13,454 nt of DNA from CAVQCX01 sp050050175 (GTDB taxonomy: Bacteria; Pseudomonadota; Gammaproteobacteria; Chromatiales; Chromatiaceae). The DNA is taken from contig JASFUT010000061.1 of assembly GCA_050050175.1 (NCBI GenBank), forward strand, positions 1-13,454, written 5' to 3'. Of the stretch, positions 6,165 to 13,454 are shown in pieces (the first letter of the stretch is position 1; each line of letters starts with the position of its first letter). A program made the translations under genes and the position numbers. The notes beneath the pieces are model-generated. The model was given only the letters and a program-made list of their open reading frames with translations. It did no database searches and had not been told where the DNA came from.

Positions 6165-6572
6165 GTGCCCCACCGCCTGTTCGCCTACGGCACCCTGAGG
6201 TCCCCGGAGGTCATGGCGGCGGTCGCCGGCGGCGCGTACGAGCACGTCGAGGCGCGCCTGGCCGGCCACCGCGCCTACCGGGTGCTCGGGGAGGACTTCC
6301 CGGCCCTGGTCCCGGTCCCGCGAGCCGTCAGCCCCGGCACGCTCTGGTGGGGGCTGGAGGAGGCGGCGCTGCGCCGGCTCGATCGCTTCGAGGGCGAGCT
6401 CTACGCGCGCAAGCGAGTCAGAGTGGAGACAGGGTACGGCCGATGCCTGGCCTGGGCCTACCTGCTGCGGCCGATCTACCGGGGCCGGCTCAGCGCCCAG
6501 CCCTGGGACTACGAGCGGTTTCGCGAGGCCGCGATGAGACGCTACCTGCGGCCCGGGCCATCGCGGCGCTGA
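6165..6572 (+). CDS. Gamma-glutamylcyclotransferase-like (AIG2/YtfP family) protein
   Basis: A 135-residue cytoplasmic protein of the GGCT-like fold, whose members release 5-oxoproline from gamma-glutamyl compounds. The start carries the substrate-loop motif FAYGTLRSPEVM (6-17, with YGTL at 8-11), and the likely catalytic glutamate is E76 in LDRFEGELYARK (72-83). The GTG start at 6165 lies 4 bp after the dehydratase stop; GAGG overlapping that stop is close to the start, so translation probably depends on coupling. The C-terminus (YERFREAAMRRYL) is typical of the family. The family call is good; the true substrate (gamma-glutamyl amine, dipeptide or other) cannot be read from sequence. Confidence 0.87.
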   Translation: MPHRLFAYGTLRSPEVMAAVAGGAYEHVEARLAGHRAYRVLGEDFPALVPVPRAVSPGTLWWGLEEAALRRLDRFEGELYARKRVRVETGYGRCLAWAYLLRPIYRGRLSAQPWDYERFREAAMRRYLRPGPSRR

Positions 6573-6637
6573 GGAGGGCCCGGAATGCCGGGAGGCACAG
6601 CCCGGCCTAACGACCATTGGTACACGAGGAGGCACCC

Positions 6638-7009
6638 ATGCCCGGAGACAGCCTGGACGAGCTGAGCGGGCGGCTGCGCGATTTCGCCCGCACCCGCAAC
6701 TGGGAGCAGTTCCATTCGCCCAAGAACCTGGCCATGGCGCTGGCCGGCGAGTGCGGGGAGCTGCTCGAGCACTTCCAGTGGCTCAGCGAGGAGCAGAGCT
6801 ACGCCCTGGCCGGGGACAAGCGCGAGGCGGTGGCCATGGAGCTGGCCGACATCCTGATCTACCTGCTGCGGTGCGCCGAGCGCCTGGACGTGGACCTGGT
6901 GGCGACGGCCTGGCGGAAGATCGAGATCAACGAGCGGCGCTACCCGGTGGAGAGGGTCTACGGGGATGCCCGCCGGGCCTCGGAGTACGACAGCCAGGAA
7001 AGCCCCTGA
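6638..7009 (+). CDS. MazG-like nucleotide pyrophosphohydrolase (RS21-C6/dCTPase type)
   Basis: A 123-residue all-alpha NTP pyrophosphohydrolase that hydrolyses (d)NTPs to monophosphates and pyrophosphate, probably a house-cleaning enzyme. The N-terminus RNWEQFHSPKNLAMAL (20-35) followed by GECGELLEHFQWL (37-49) is characteristic of the RS21-C6/DCTPP1 branch, which prefers dCTP and modified dCTP. Metal-binding acids are E38 and E41, then E68 and D71 (ELADILIYL), matching the MazG ExxE...ExxD arrangement. GAGGAGG (6626-6632) precedes ATG 6638 at good spacing. The gene lies 65 bp after the cyclotransferase-like gene in the same direction and ends 8 bp before the end of the convergent hypothetical gene. 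Confidence 0.9.
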   Translation: MPGDSLDELSGRLRDFARTRNWEQFHSPKNLAMALAGECGELLEHFQWLSEEQSYALAGDKREAVAMELADILIYLLRCAERLDVDLVATAWRKIEINERRYPVERVYGDARRASEYDSQESP

Positions 7010-7017
7010 AGGCCCGC

Positions 7018-7395
7018 TCAGCGTCCCGGGCGGCGTTGGCGCAGCCCGGCGTAGGCCTCCGCCTGGCTCGCCACCAGCACGGCCTCGGGAACCCGGTGCT
7101 TGACCGCCGCGGCCAACTCCAGGCAGATCCCCGGGCGCGGACGCACGCTCACCCACAGGACATTGAGGTCCAGGTTGAGGTCGGCGAACACCACGCTCTC
7201 GGCGTAGTGCTCGAAAACCGTCTGGATCTCGCGGTAGACGGCCTCGATGCGCCGCTGCGGCCAGTGACGGAGCCGGGGGATGAGCATCATGAAATCGGTG
7301 AGGGCCCGCCCCCGCTCGTCGCGGGAGGGAACGCGGCGCCACAGGGGCTCGCTGGGCTGGAGCGGTGCACTCGGCTTCAGGTACTGGAATTGCAC
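7018..7395 (-). CDS. Hypothetical protein, convergent with the MazG-like gene
   Basis: A 125-residue protein I cannot assign to a named family. It has no signal peptide or membrane segment. The centre alternates a helical part (RIEAVYREIQTVFEHYAESV) with a likely beta-strand part (VVFADLNLDLNVLWVSVRP), then a second helix and strand (ICLELAAAVKHRV, AVLVAS), suggesting a small alpha/beta cytoplasmic domain. ATG 7395 is preceded on the minus strand by GGGGGA at good distance. It lies tail-to-tail with the MazG-like gene (8 bp apart) and head-to-head with lptM (139 bp between starts). The codon bias is like that of its neighbours. Confidence 0.75.
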   Translation of the reverse strand: MQFQYLKPSAPLQPSEPLWRRVPSRDERGRALTDFMMLIPRLRHWPQRRIEAVYREIQTVFEHYAESVVFADLNLDLNVLWVSVRPRPGICLELAAAVKHRVPEAVLVASQAEAYAGLRQRRPGR

Positions 7396-7472
7396 TCGAA
7401 TCCCCCGCGAGTCCCGGGTCCGTCATCCAAGACTACCGGCTCCGGTCCCTTTTGTCAGCGCGGCGCGGGCGA

Positions 7473-7502
7473 TTGGGGAGCCGCCGGTGCAGCGTTTATA
7501 CT
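7473..7502 (+). promoter_or_regulatory. Putative promoter of lptM-lysA
   Basis: TTGGGG (7473-7478) and TATACT (7497-7502) are separated by 18 nt, a good sigma-70 arrangement in very GC-rich DNA. Transcription would start near 7509 and give a leader of about 26 nt before lptM. There is no room for an attenuator or riboswitch, so lysine-riboswitch control is unlikely here. Confidence 0.6.
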
Positions 7503-7534
7503 GCGCGCCTTCGCACCGCACTGAGGAGCCGCCG

Positions 7535-7681
7535 ATGCACCGATGGGCCAGATACACCCTCCTGATCTGCGTCGCCGCCCTGGCCACGGGCGGGATGCTC
7601 TCCGCCTGCGGCCAGAAGGGGGACCTCTATCTGCCGGACCGGGACAAGAGCGAGACGCAGCAGGCGGACGACGGGCGCTGA
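7535..7681 (+). CDS. lptM: LPS translocon maturation lipoprotein LptM (YifL-like)
   Basis: A 48-residue lipoprotein. Residues 9-24 form the signal core, and LSAC (22-25) is the lipobox with C25 as the lipidated residue. It is followed at once by GQKGDLYLP (26-34), the hallmark of YifL/LptM, which in E. coli binds the outer-membrane LptD-LptE complex and helps LptD disulfide maturation. The remaining 14 residues are short and polar, so the protein is smaller than E. coli YifL. GAGGAG (7523-7528) lies 6 nt before ATG 7535. Position just before lysA is common in gammaproteobacteria, and only 4 bp separate it from lysA. Confidence 0.9.
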   Translation: MHRWARYTLLICVAALATGGMLSACGQKGDLYLPDRDKSETQQADDGR

Positions 7682-7685
7682 GCCC

Positions 7686-8933
<1,248 letters not shown>

Positions 8934-8943
8934 GGAGACCCCG

Positions 8944-9609
8944 TTGGATCGCATCCCGGAGCCCGAGCTGATGGAGGAGGCCGAGCAGGCGCTGGCCTAT
9001 GCCCGCGAGGACTTCTCGGAGCCCAACGCCCTGTTCGTCGAGCGGTTCGCCGAGCTCGCCGGCGGGGACTTCCGGGGGCGCATCCTCGACCTGGGCTGCG
9101 GCCCCGCCGATATCGTCCTGCGCCTGGCCCGCGCCTTCCCCCGGGCGCGCATCGACGGCGTGGACGGCTCGGAGCCCATGCTCGCCTTCGGGCGGGAGGC
9201 CCTCGCCGCCGCGCCGCGGCTCGGCGAGCGCGTGAGGCTCATCCGCGCCACCCTGCCCTGCGGCGAGCTGGAGGCCTCGGCCTACGACGCGGTGGTCTCC
9301 AACAGCCTGCTGCACCACCTCCACCGGCCGCAGGTGCTCTGGGAGACCGTGCGGCAGTGCGCGCGGCCGGGGGCGGCCGTCGCGGTCATGGACCTGGTGC
9401 GCCCTCCCTCCGCGCAGGAGGCGGACGCGATCCTGGCCGCCTATGCCGCCGGGGCGCCGGACGTCCTGCGGCGGGACTTCCGCAACTCGCTGTTCGCCGC
9501 CTTCACCGTCGACGAGGTCCGGACCCAGCTCGAGGCGGCGGGTCTCGGCGGCCTGGGGGTCGAGCGTCCGAGCGACCGTCACCTGCTGGTCCGGGGCCGC
9601 CTGGCCTGA
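8944..9609 (+). CDS. Class I SAM-dependent methyltransferase
   Basis: A 221-residue Rossmann-fold methyltransferase. Motif I is ILDLGCGPAD (47-56), the acidic residue of motif II is D74 in GVDGSEPML, and AYDAVVSNSLLHHL is motif IV. The N-terminal IPEPELMEEAEQALAYA and DFSEPN stretches belong to a recurrent bacterial subgroup of unknown substrate. The TTG start at 8944 follows GAGGAG (8932-8937) by 6 nt and lies 10 bp after lysA, so it is probably co-transcribed. The next ATG, at 8971, would delete part of the conserved N-terminus. The methyl acceptor cannot be inferred. Confidence 0.87.
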   Translation: MDRIPEPELMEEAEQALAYAREDFSEPNALFVERFAELAGGDFRGRILDLGCGPADIVLRLARAFPRARIDGVDGSEPMLAFGREALAAAPRLGERVRLIRATLPCGELEASAYDAVVSNSLLHHLHRPQVLWETVRQCARPGAAVAVMDLVRPPSAQEADAILAAYAAGAPDVLRRDFRNSLFAAFTVDEVRTQLEAAGLGGLGVERPSDRHLLVRGRLA

Positions 9610-9648
9610 GGACGAAATGGAGGGCGCGGCTCGCCGGTCCCCTCCGGC

Positions 9649-10356
9649 ATGAGCGCCGAGCACCCCGTCCCACCGATCGACTGCCGGGAGGTCCGCCGGC
9701 GGCTGCTCATCGATCCCCGTGACCCCGACCCCGGCCTGCGCCGGCACCGGGAAGGCTGTCCGGCGTGCGACCGGGCGGCCAACGATGCGCTGGCCTTCGA
9801 GGCCCGCCTGCGCAGGGCGCTGTCCGTCGACCCCCCACCAGGTCTCGCCGGGCGGGTCAGGCGCGCCCTGGGACGGCGCGCGGCCGTGCGGGTCGGGGCG
9901 GCCGCCGCGGTGGTGCTCGGCCTCGGACTGGCGGCCTGGATCGGGGCGGGCCTGACCGCGCGGCCCGATCTCGCAGGGGTGGTGGCCGGTCACATCGAGG
10001 CGGAGGCGGAGCACCTGAGCGCGCGCCAGGCGGTGGGCGCGCCGCAGCTCGCGGCGCTGGTCGGGGAGCTGGGTGGCGAGCTGACCCGCGGCATCGGGGA
10101 GGTGCGCTTCGCCGGCCTGTGCGTGATCCGCGACCACTATGGGATCCACCTCGTGGTCAAGGGCCGGCACGGCCCGGTGACGGTGCTGATCATGCCCGGG
10201 GAGGATCCCGGGAGGGACCGCTCGGTCAGCACGGGTCGGCTGCGCGGCCTGATCCTGCCAACCGCCTACGGCAGCCTGGCGGTGGTCGGGGAGCCGCAGG
10301 AGCCCCTGCACGCATGGGCGGACGAGGTCCGGGGGGCGCTGGTCTGGCGCTCCTGA
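9649..10356 (+). CDS. DUF3379 family membrane protein (anti-sigma-factor-like)
   Basis: A 235-residue protein with a cytoplasmic N-terminus, one membrane span (about 82-102) and a C-terminal domain. C12, H33, C37 and C40 form a zinc-finger-like Cx20Hx3Cx2C pattern as in anti-sigma factors. The C-terminal region, FAGLCVIRDHYGIHLVV followed by GPVTVLIMPGED and YGSLAVVGEP, matches the DUF3379 family. DUF3379 genes usually sit beside an extracytoplasmic-function sigma factor; none is in this window. It starts 39 bp after the methyltransferase stop with no convincing Shine-Dalgarno sequence (CCCTCC precedes the ATG) and no other in-frame start, so the start or its efficiency is uncertain. The role would be to hold a regulator at the membrane; that is inference. 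Confidence 0.83.
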   Translation: MSAEHPVPPIDCREVRRRLLIDPRDPDPGLRRHREGCPACDRAANDALAFEARLRRALSVDPPPGLAGRVRRALGRRAAVRVGAAAAVVLGLGLAAWIGAGLTARPDLAGVVAGHIEAEAEHLSARQAVGAPQLAALVGELGGELTRGIGEVRFAGLCVIRDHYGIHLVVKGRHGPVTVLIMPGEDPGRDRSVSTGRLRGLILPTAYGSLAVVGEPQEPLHAWADEVRGALVWRS

Positions 10357-10379
10357 GCGGCCGCACCGCCGGCCAGACG

Positions 10380-10407
10380 TTGCAATCCGCCGCCGGGTCG
10401 GTAATCT
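10380..10407 (+). promoter_or_regulatory. Possible promoter at dapF
   Basis: TTGCAA (10380-10385, 4 of 6 to consensus) and TAATCT (10402-10407, 3 of 6) are separated by 16 nt. Transcription would start about 7 nt later, essentially at the dapF ATG. The match is weak. Confidence 0.25.
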
Positions 10408-10414
10408 TCGCGGG

Positions 10415-11245
10415 ATGGACCTGAGCTTCGCGAAGATGCACGGCCTCGGCAACGATTTCGTCGTTTTCGACGCCATCGGGCAGAGCGTCAACCTCAGCGC
10501 CGAGCAGATCCGCTTCATCGCCAACCGGCGGTTCGGCGTGGGCTGCGATCAGGTGCTGCTTGTCGAGCCTCCCCGCACCACGGACACCGACTTCTACTAC
10601 CGGATATTCAATGCCGACGGCGGGGAGGTGGAGCAGTGCGGGAACGGGGCGCGCTGCTTCGCGCGCTTCGTCCGCGACCGCGGGCTCTCGGACAAGACGG
10701 TGCTGGACGTGGGCACCCGCGCGGGCACGATCCGGCTGTACCTGGAGGAGGACGGTCAGGTCCGGGTGAACATGGGCGTGCCTTCCCTGGAGCCCGCCGC
10801 GATTCCCTTCAGCGCTCCGGAGAGGGCGGTCACCTACACGGTCGACGTGGAGGGCCGGGAGACGGTCATCTCGGCGCTGTCCATGGGCAATCCACACGCG
10901 GTCCTGCGGGTCCCCTCGGTGGACGAGGCTCCGCTCGACGAGCTGGGCCCGAAGCTCGAGGGTCACACGCGGTTTCCCCAGCGCGCCAACGTGGAGTTCA
11001 TGGCGGTGCGCGAGCGCGACCACATCGACCTGAGGGTGTTCGAGCGGGGGGCCGGAGAGACCCTGGCCTGCGGCACGGGCGCCTGCGCGGCGGTGGTGGC
11101 GGGTCGCCTGCAAGGCCTGCTCGACGAGCGGGTGAGGGTGAGCCTGCCCGGGGGGGATCTGATGATCGCCTGGGCCGGCGAAGGCGAGCCGGTCTGGATG
11201 ACGGGCCCCAGTCGGGAGGTGTTTCAGGGGAGGATCCCCCTGTGA
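10415..11245 (+). CDS. dapF: Diaminopimelate epimerase
   Basis: A 276-residue cofactor-independent epimerase interconverting LL- and meso-diaminopimelate, which feeds both peptidoglycan and lysine synthesis. The N-terminus FAKMHGLGNDFVV (5-17) is diagnostic. The two catalytic cysteines are C75 in QCGNGARC and C219 in ACGTGAC, at the usual spacing. GNPHAV (158-163), ANVEF (191-195) and ERGAGET (210-216) are also intact. There is no Shine-Dalgarno sequence before ATG 10415, which is odd; translation may be leaderless or coupled from upstream. The stop overlaps the start of the DUF484 gene. Confidence 0.97.
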   Translation: MDLSFAKMHGLGNDFVVFDAIGQSVNLSAEQIRFIANRRFGVGCDQVLLVEPPRTTDTDFYYRIFNADGGEVEQCGNGARCFARFVRDRGLSDKTVLDVGTRAGTIRLYLEEDGQVRVNMGVPSLEPAAIPFSAPERAVTYTVDVEGRETVISALSMGNPHAVLRVPSVDEAPLDELGPKLEGHTRFPQRANVEFMAVRERDHIDLRVFERGAGETLACGTGACAAVVAGRLQGLLDERVRVSLPGGDLMIAWAGEGEPVWMTGPSREVFQGRIPL

Positions 11246-11949
11246 GCGCCGACCAGGAGCACGCCCCGGAGGAGGAGTTCACGGCCGAGGCGGTCGAGGC
11301 GTTCCTGGATGCCCATCCGAGCTTCTTCGAAGGCCGGGACGAGCTGGTGGCCCGGCTGCGCGTGCCCCACTCCGCGCCGGGGGGCGCCGTCTCCCTGATC
11401 GAGCGGCAGGTTGCGGTGCTGCGCGAGGAGAACGAGCGCCTGAGCGCGCAGCTGCAGGAGCTGCTGGAGGTGGCCCGGGACAACGACGGCCTGACCGACC
11501 GCCTCCACCGCCTGACCCTGAGCCTGATCGATGCAGCCACCTTCGAGGAGGTCGTGGACGTGCTGGAAGACGAGCTCCACGACCAGTTCAGGGCGGATGC
11601 GGTCGAGCTGCGCCTGTTCTCGGCCGTCGAGCTCGAGCAGCAGCTGGCCTCGGAGCAGGACCGCGGACGCCCCGCCGAGGCCGCCAAGTTCAGGGAATTC
11701 CTCGATCGCGGGCGACCGGTGTGCGGTCAGCTGGGCAGCGATCAGCTGGCGTTCCTGTTCGGCCCCCTGGCCGATGACATCGGCTCCGCCGCCCTGATTC
11801 CCATCCGCGGGGAGGGGATCGTCGGCGTGCTCGCCATCGGCAGCCGGGACGAGGCCCGCTTCCACGCAGGCAAGGGGACCCACTTCCTGGCCCGCCTGGG
11901 GGAGATCGTCAGCCGCACCCTGCAGGTCGTATCCGTCCCCGGGGCCTGA
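11242..11949 (+). CDS. DUF484 family protein (YigA-like, GAF-like fold)
   Basis: A 235-residue protein of the DUF484 family, found between dapF and xerC across gammaproteobacteria. VEAFLDAHPSFFEGRDEL (18-35) and VPHSAPGGAVSLIERQV (41-57) match the family's conserved start. A coiled coil follows (about 50-76, LREENERLSAQLQELL). The rest is a GAF-like sensor domain, ending with ALIPIRGEGIVGVLAIGSRD. The GTG at 11242 overlaps the dapF stop (GTGA) and is preceded by GGGGAGG (11227-11233) at good distance, so it is translationally coupled. Biochemical function is unknown; the conserved neighbourhood suggests a link to cell-wall or chromosome processes. Confidence 0.92.
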   Translation: MSADQEHAPEEEFTAEAVEAFLDAHPSFFEGRDELVARLRVPHSAPGGAVSLIERQVAVLREENERLSAQLQELLEVARDNDGLTDRLHRLTLSLIDAATFEEVVDVLEDELHDQFRADAVELRLFSAVELEQQLASEQDRGRPAEAAKFREFLDRGRPVCGQLGSDQLAFLFGPLADDIGSAALIPIRGEGIVGVLAIGSRDEARFHAGKGTHFLARLGEIVSRTLQVVSVPGA

Positions 11950-11954
11950 CGGCC

Positions 11955-12878
11955 GTGGCCCGGCCGGACGCCGACCCCTTCGGCACCTGGCTTGAGAGGT
12001 TCCTCCATCACCTGCGCCACGAGCGCCGACTCTCCCCGCGGACCGTGCAGGGCTACGAGCGCGATCTGCGCCTGGCTGCCGCCTGGTGCAGGGAGCAGGG
12101 GCTCCGCGGCTGGCGGGATCTGGATCCGCATCGGGTGCGCAGCTACGTGGCCGCGCGCCATCGCGCCGGGCTCTCGGGGAAGTCCCTGCAGCGCACACTC
12201 TCGGCGCTGCGCAGTCTGTACCGCTATCTGCTGAGGGAGCAGGAGGCGGACAGCAGCCCGGCGGACGGGGTCCGCGCCCCGCGCACCCCCCGCCGCCTCC
12301 CGGCGACCCTGGACGCAGACGAGATCGGGCGGATCCTCGACGCGGACGGCGGGGACGCGCCCCTCGCGGTGCGCGACCACGCCATCATGGAGCTGCTCTA
12401 CTCCTCCGGGCTGCGCCTGGCGGAGCTCGTATCCCTGGATCTCCCGGACCTCGACCTGGCGGACGGGACCCTGGTGGTGACCGGCAAGGGAGCCAAGACC
12501 CGGCGCGTGCCCGTCGGTCGCAAGGCGCGCGAGGCGGTGCGCGCCTGGCTGGCGCACCGCGCCTCCCTGGCTCCCCTGGAGGAGCCCGCCCTGTTCCTCA
12601 GCCGCCGGGGGGGGCGCATCTCCCGCCGCGCAGTCCAGCAGCGCCTGGCGGTGATGGCCCGGGCGCTGGGTGCCGCCCGCGGCATTCACCCGCACCTGCT
12701 GCGGCACTCCTTCGCCAGCCACATCCTGGAGTCGTCCGGGGACCTGCGGGCGGTCCAGGAGCTACTCGGCCACGCAGACATCGCCACCACCCAGATCTAC
12801 ACCCACCTGGACTTCCAACGCCTCGCCCAGGTCTACGACCAGGCCCACCCCCGCGCCCGCAAGCGCAAGCCTGAATGA
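11955..12878 (+). CDS. xerC: Tyrosine recombinase XerC
   Basis: A 307-residue tyrosine recombinase that, with XerD, resolves chromosome dimers at dif during division. The N-terminal SAM-like DNA-binding domain spans about 8-95 (LSPRTVQGYERDL). The catalytic set is complete: R154 (SSGLRLAEL), K178 (GKGAKTRRVP), H247 and R250 (HLLRHSFASH), H273 (LLGHADIATT) and the nucleophile Y282 (IYTHLDF). These are each offset by 6-7 from E. coli XerC. Synteny after dapF-DUF484 marks it as housekeeping, not phage. The GTG start follows the DUF484 stop by 5 bp. No dif site was seen in the window. Confidence 0.96.
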   Translation: MARPDADPFGTWLERFLHHLRHERRLSPRTVQGYERDLRLAAAWCREQGLRGWRDLDPHRVRSYVAARHRAGLSGKSLQRTLSALRSLYRYLLREQEADSSPADGVRAPRTPRRLPATLDADEIGRILDADGGDAPLAVRDHAIMELLYSSGLRLAELVSLDLPDLDLADGTLVVTGKGAKTRRVPVGRKAREAVRAWLAHRASLAPLEEPALFLSRRGGRISRRAVQQRLAVMARALGAARGIHPHLLRHSFASHILESSGDLRAVQELLGHADIATTQIYTHLDFQRLAQVYDQAHPRARKRKPE

Positions 12879-12933
12879 CGCAGCCCGGAGACGCGCGGAG
12901 CGCACGGGGCCGGGGCAAGGACGGGCAAGGCGC

Positions 12934-12964
12934 CAGGGGCCCGACCGGAGCGGCTCGGGCCCTG
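12934..12964 (+). terminator. Terminator-like hairpin after xerC
   Basis: CAGGGGCCCGA pairs with TCGGGCCCTG (one bulged G) around a loop of about 10 nt, 55 bp after the xerC stop. There is no T-tract, so termination would be weak or Rho-assisted. It separates the dapF-xerC group from hslV. The rest of the 253-bp gap holds no credible gene. Confidence 0.4.
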
Positions 12965-13068
12965 TGCGCCCGGCCCGGCCTGCCTCTCCCCGACACTCCC
13001 GCACGCCCGGCGCTGGAAAAGCGACCCGGTCGCCCCAACACAGGGGAAACGGCGCGCATTGTCCGGGA

Positions 13069-13099
13069 TTGATCCCCTGAGGGGATGCTCGGGTACAAT
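13069..13099 (+). promoter_or_regulatory. Putative hslV promoter with internal palindrome
   Basis: TACAAT (13094-13099) is a good -10 box; TTGATC (13069-13074) is a possible -35 at a long 19-nt spacing. Between them lies the perfect inverted repeat ATCCCC-TGA-GGGGAT (13072-13086). Transcription would start near 13106, about 26 nt before the hslV GTG. I see no clear heat-shock sigma-32 -35 (CTTGAA) here. Confidence 0.4.
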
Positions 13100-13131
13100 C
13101 CGCGGTTCTTCGGCAAGGCAGGGGAGCGCAG

Positions 13132-13454
13132 GTGCAGCAGTTCCGCGGGACGACGATACTGTCGGTCAGGCGCAACGGGCGCGTGGTGATCGGTGGCGAC
13201 GGCCAGGTCTCCATGGGCAACACGGTGATGAAGGGCAACGCCCGCAAGGTGCGGCGCCTGTACCGTGAGCAGGTGCTGGCGGGCTTCGCCGGCGCGACCG
13301 CCGACGCCTTCACCCTGTTCGAGCGGTTCGAGGGGAAGCTGGAGAAGCACCACGGCAACCTGACCCGCTCGGCGGTGGAGCTCGCCAAGGACTGGCGTAC
13401 GGACCGCATGCTGCGGCGCCTGGAGGCGCTGCTGTGCGTGGCCGACGCGCGGGC
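13132..13454 (+). CDS. hslV: ATP-dependent protease proteolytic subunit HslV (partial)
   Basis: The first 107 codons of HslV, cut by the right edge. HslV forms a double hexameric ring of threonine protease subunits and works with the ATPase HslU, presumably encoded just beyond the window. GTG 13132 is preceded by GGGGAG (13121-13126) at 5 nt. The short propeptide MQQFRG is followed by the mature N-terminal nucleophile T7 (G6-T7-T8-ILSVRR). GGDGQVSMGNTVMKGNARKV, GFAGATADAFTLFERFEG and ELAKDWRTDRMLRRLEALL match the family almost without change. A separate promoter suggests hslVU is its own unit. Confidence 0.97.
   Translation, partial: MQQFRGTTILSVRRNGRVVIGGDGQVSMGNTVMKGNARKVRRLYREQVLAGFAGATADAFTLFERFEGKLEKHHGNLTRSAVELAKDWRTDRMLRRLEALLCVADAR

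Noticed and set aside
11955..12878. Possible mobile-element integrase
   Set aside because: The dapF-DUF484-xerC order and the motif spacing identify housekeeping XerC; no att repeats or mobile genes are nearby.
12875..13072. 65-codon frame whose ATG overlaps the xerC stop
   Set aside because: The overlap looks like coupling, but the product is low-complexity (G, R, P, A), it spans the terminator-like hairpin and it ends in the hslV promoter.
13059..13131. Sigma-32 heat-shock promoter of hslV
   Set aside because: hslVU is often heat-shock controlled, but no CTTGAA-like -35 at proper distance from a CCCCAT-like -10 was found.

Overview
The window is very GC-rich (third codon positions are almost all G or C) and looks like a chromosomal segment of a gammaproteobacterium. 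The strongest clue is the order lptM-lysA-(two extra genes)-dapF-DUF484-xerC-hslV, a classic gammaproteobacterial neighbourhood. The GC bias and protein styles would fit the Chromatiales/Ectothiorhodospiraceae, but that placement is inference.

Left part (1-2263): two divergent genes. On the minus strand is the N-terminal 442 codons of a TPR protein resembling the PrsT family linked to PEP-CTERM/exosortase systems; it runs off the left edge. On the plus strand is an exported glutaminyl-peptide cyclotransferase. The 109-bp gap between them holds a good minus-strand -10 box and two copies of an 8-bp palindrome-containing word.

Repeat region (2264-2778): there is no gene here. It holds two full copies and the start of a third copy of a 129-bp unit. 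Each copy begins with a 24-nt REP-like palindrome, and a fourth REP-like copy sits in the opposite orientation, so the last two form a long hairpin.

glnHPQ region (2779-5151): a complete glutamine-type ABC importer made of a periplasmic binding protein, a permease (TTG start) and an ATPase.

Middle block (5249-7395): a hypothetical helical protein; then a cluster of three small enzymes (pterin-4a-carbinolamine dehydratase, gamma-glutamylcyclotransferase-like protein, MazG-like pyrophosphohydrolase); then a convergent hypothetical gene on the minus strand.

Lysine/DAP and cell-division block (7473-13454): a promoter, then lptM (LPS-transport lipoprotein), lysA, a SAM methyltransferase, a DUF3379 membrane protein resembling an anti-sigma factor, dapF, a DUF484 protein, xerC, and after a terminator-like hairpin and a separate promoter, the start of hslV (cut by the right edge). 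dapF makes meso-diaminopimelate and lysA decarboxylates it to lysine, so both ends of one pathway lie in this block; DUF484 and xerC follow dapF with overlap or a few bases of spacing.

I found no tRNA, rRNA, CRISPR array or insertion sequence. Most of the window is ordinary housekeeping. The least explained parts are the REP-like tandem array, the DUF3379 gene with no sigma factor beside it, and two unrecognised proteins.
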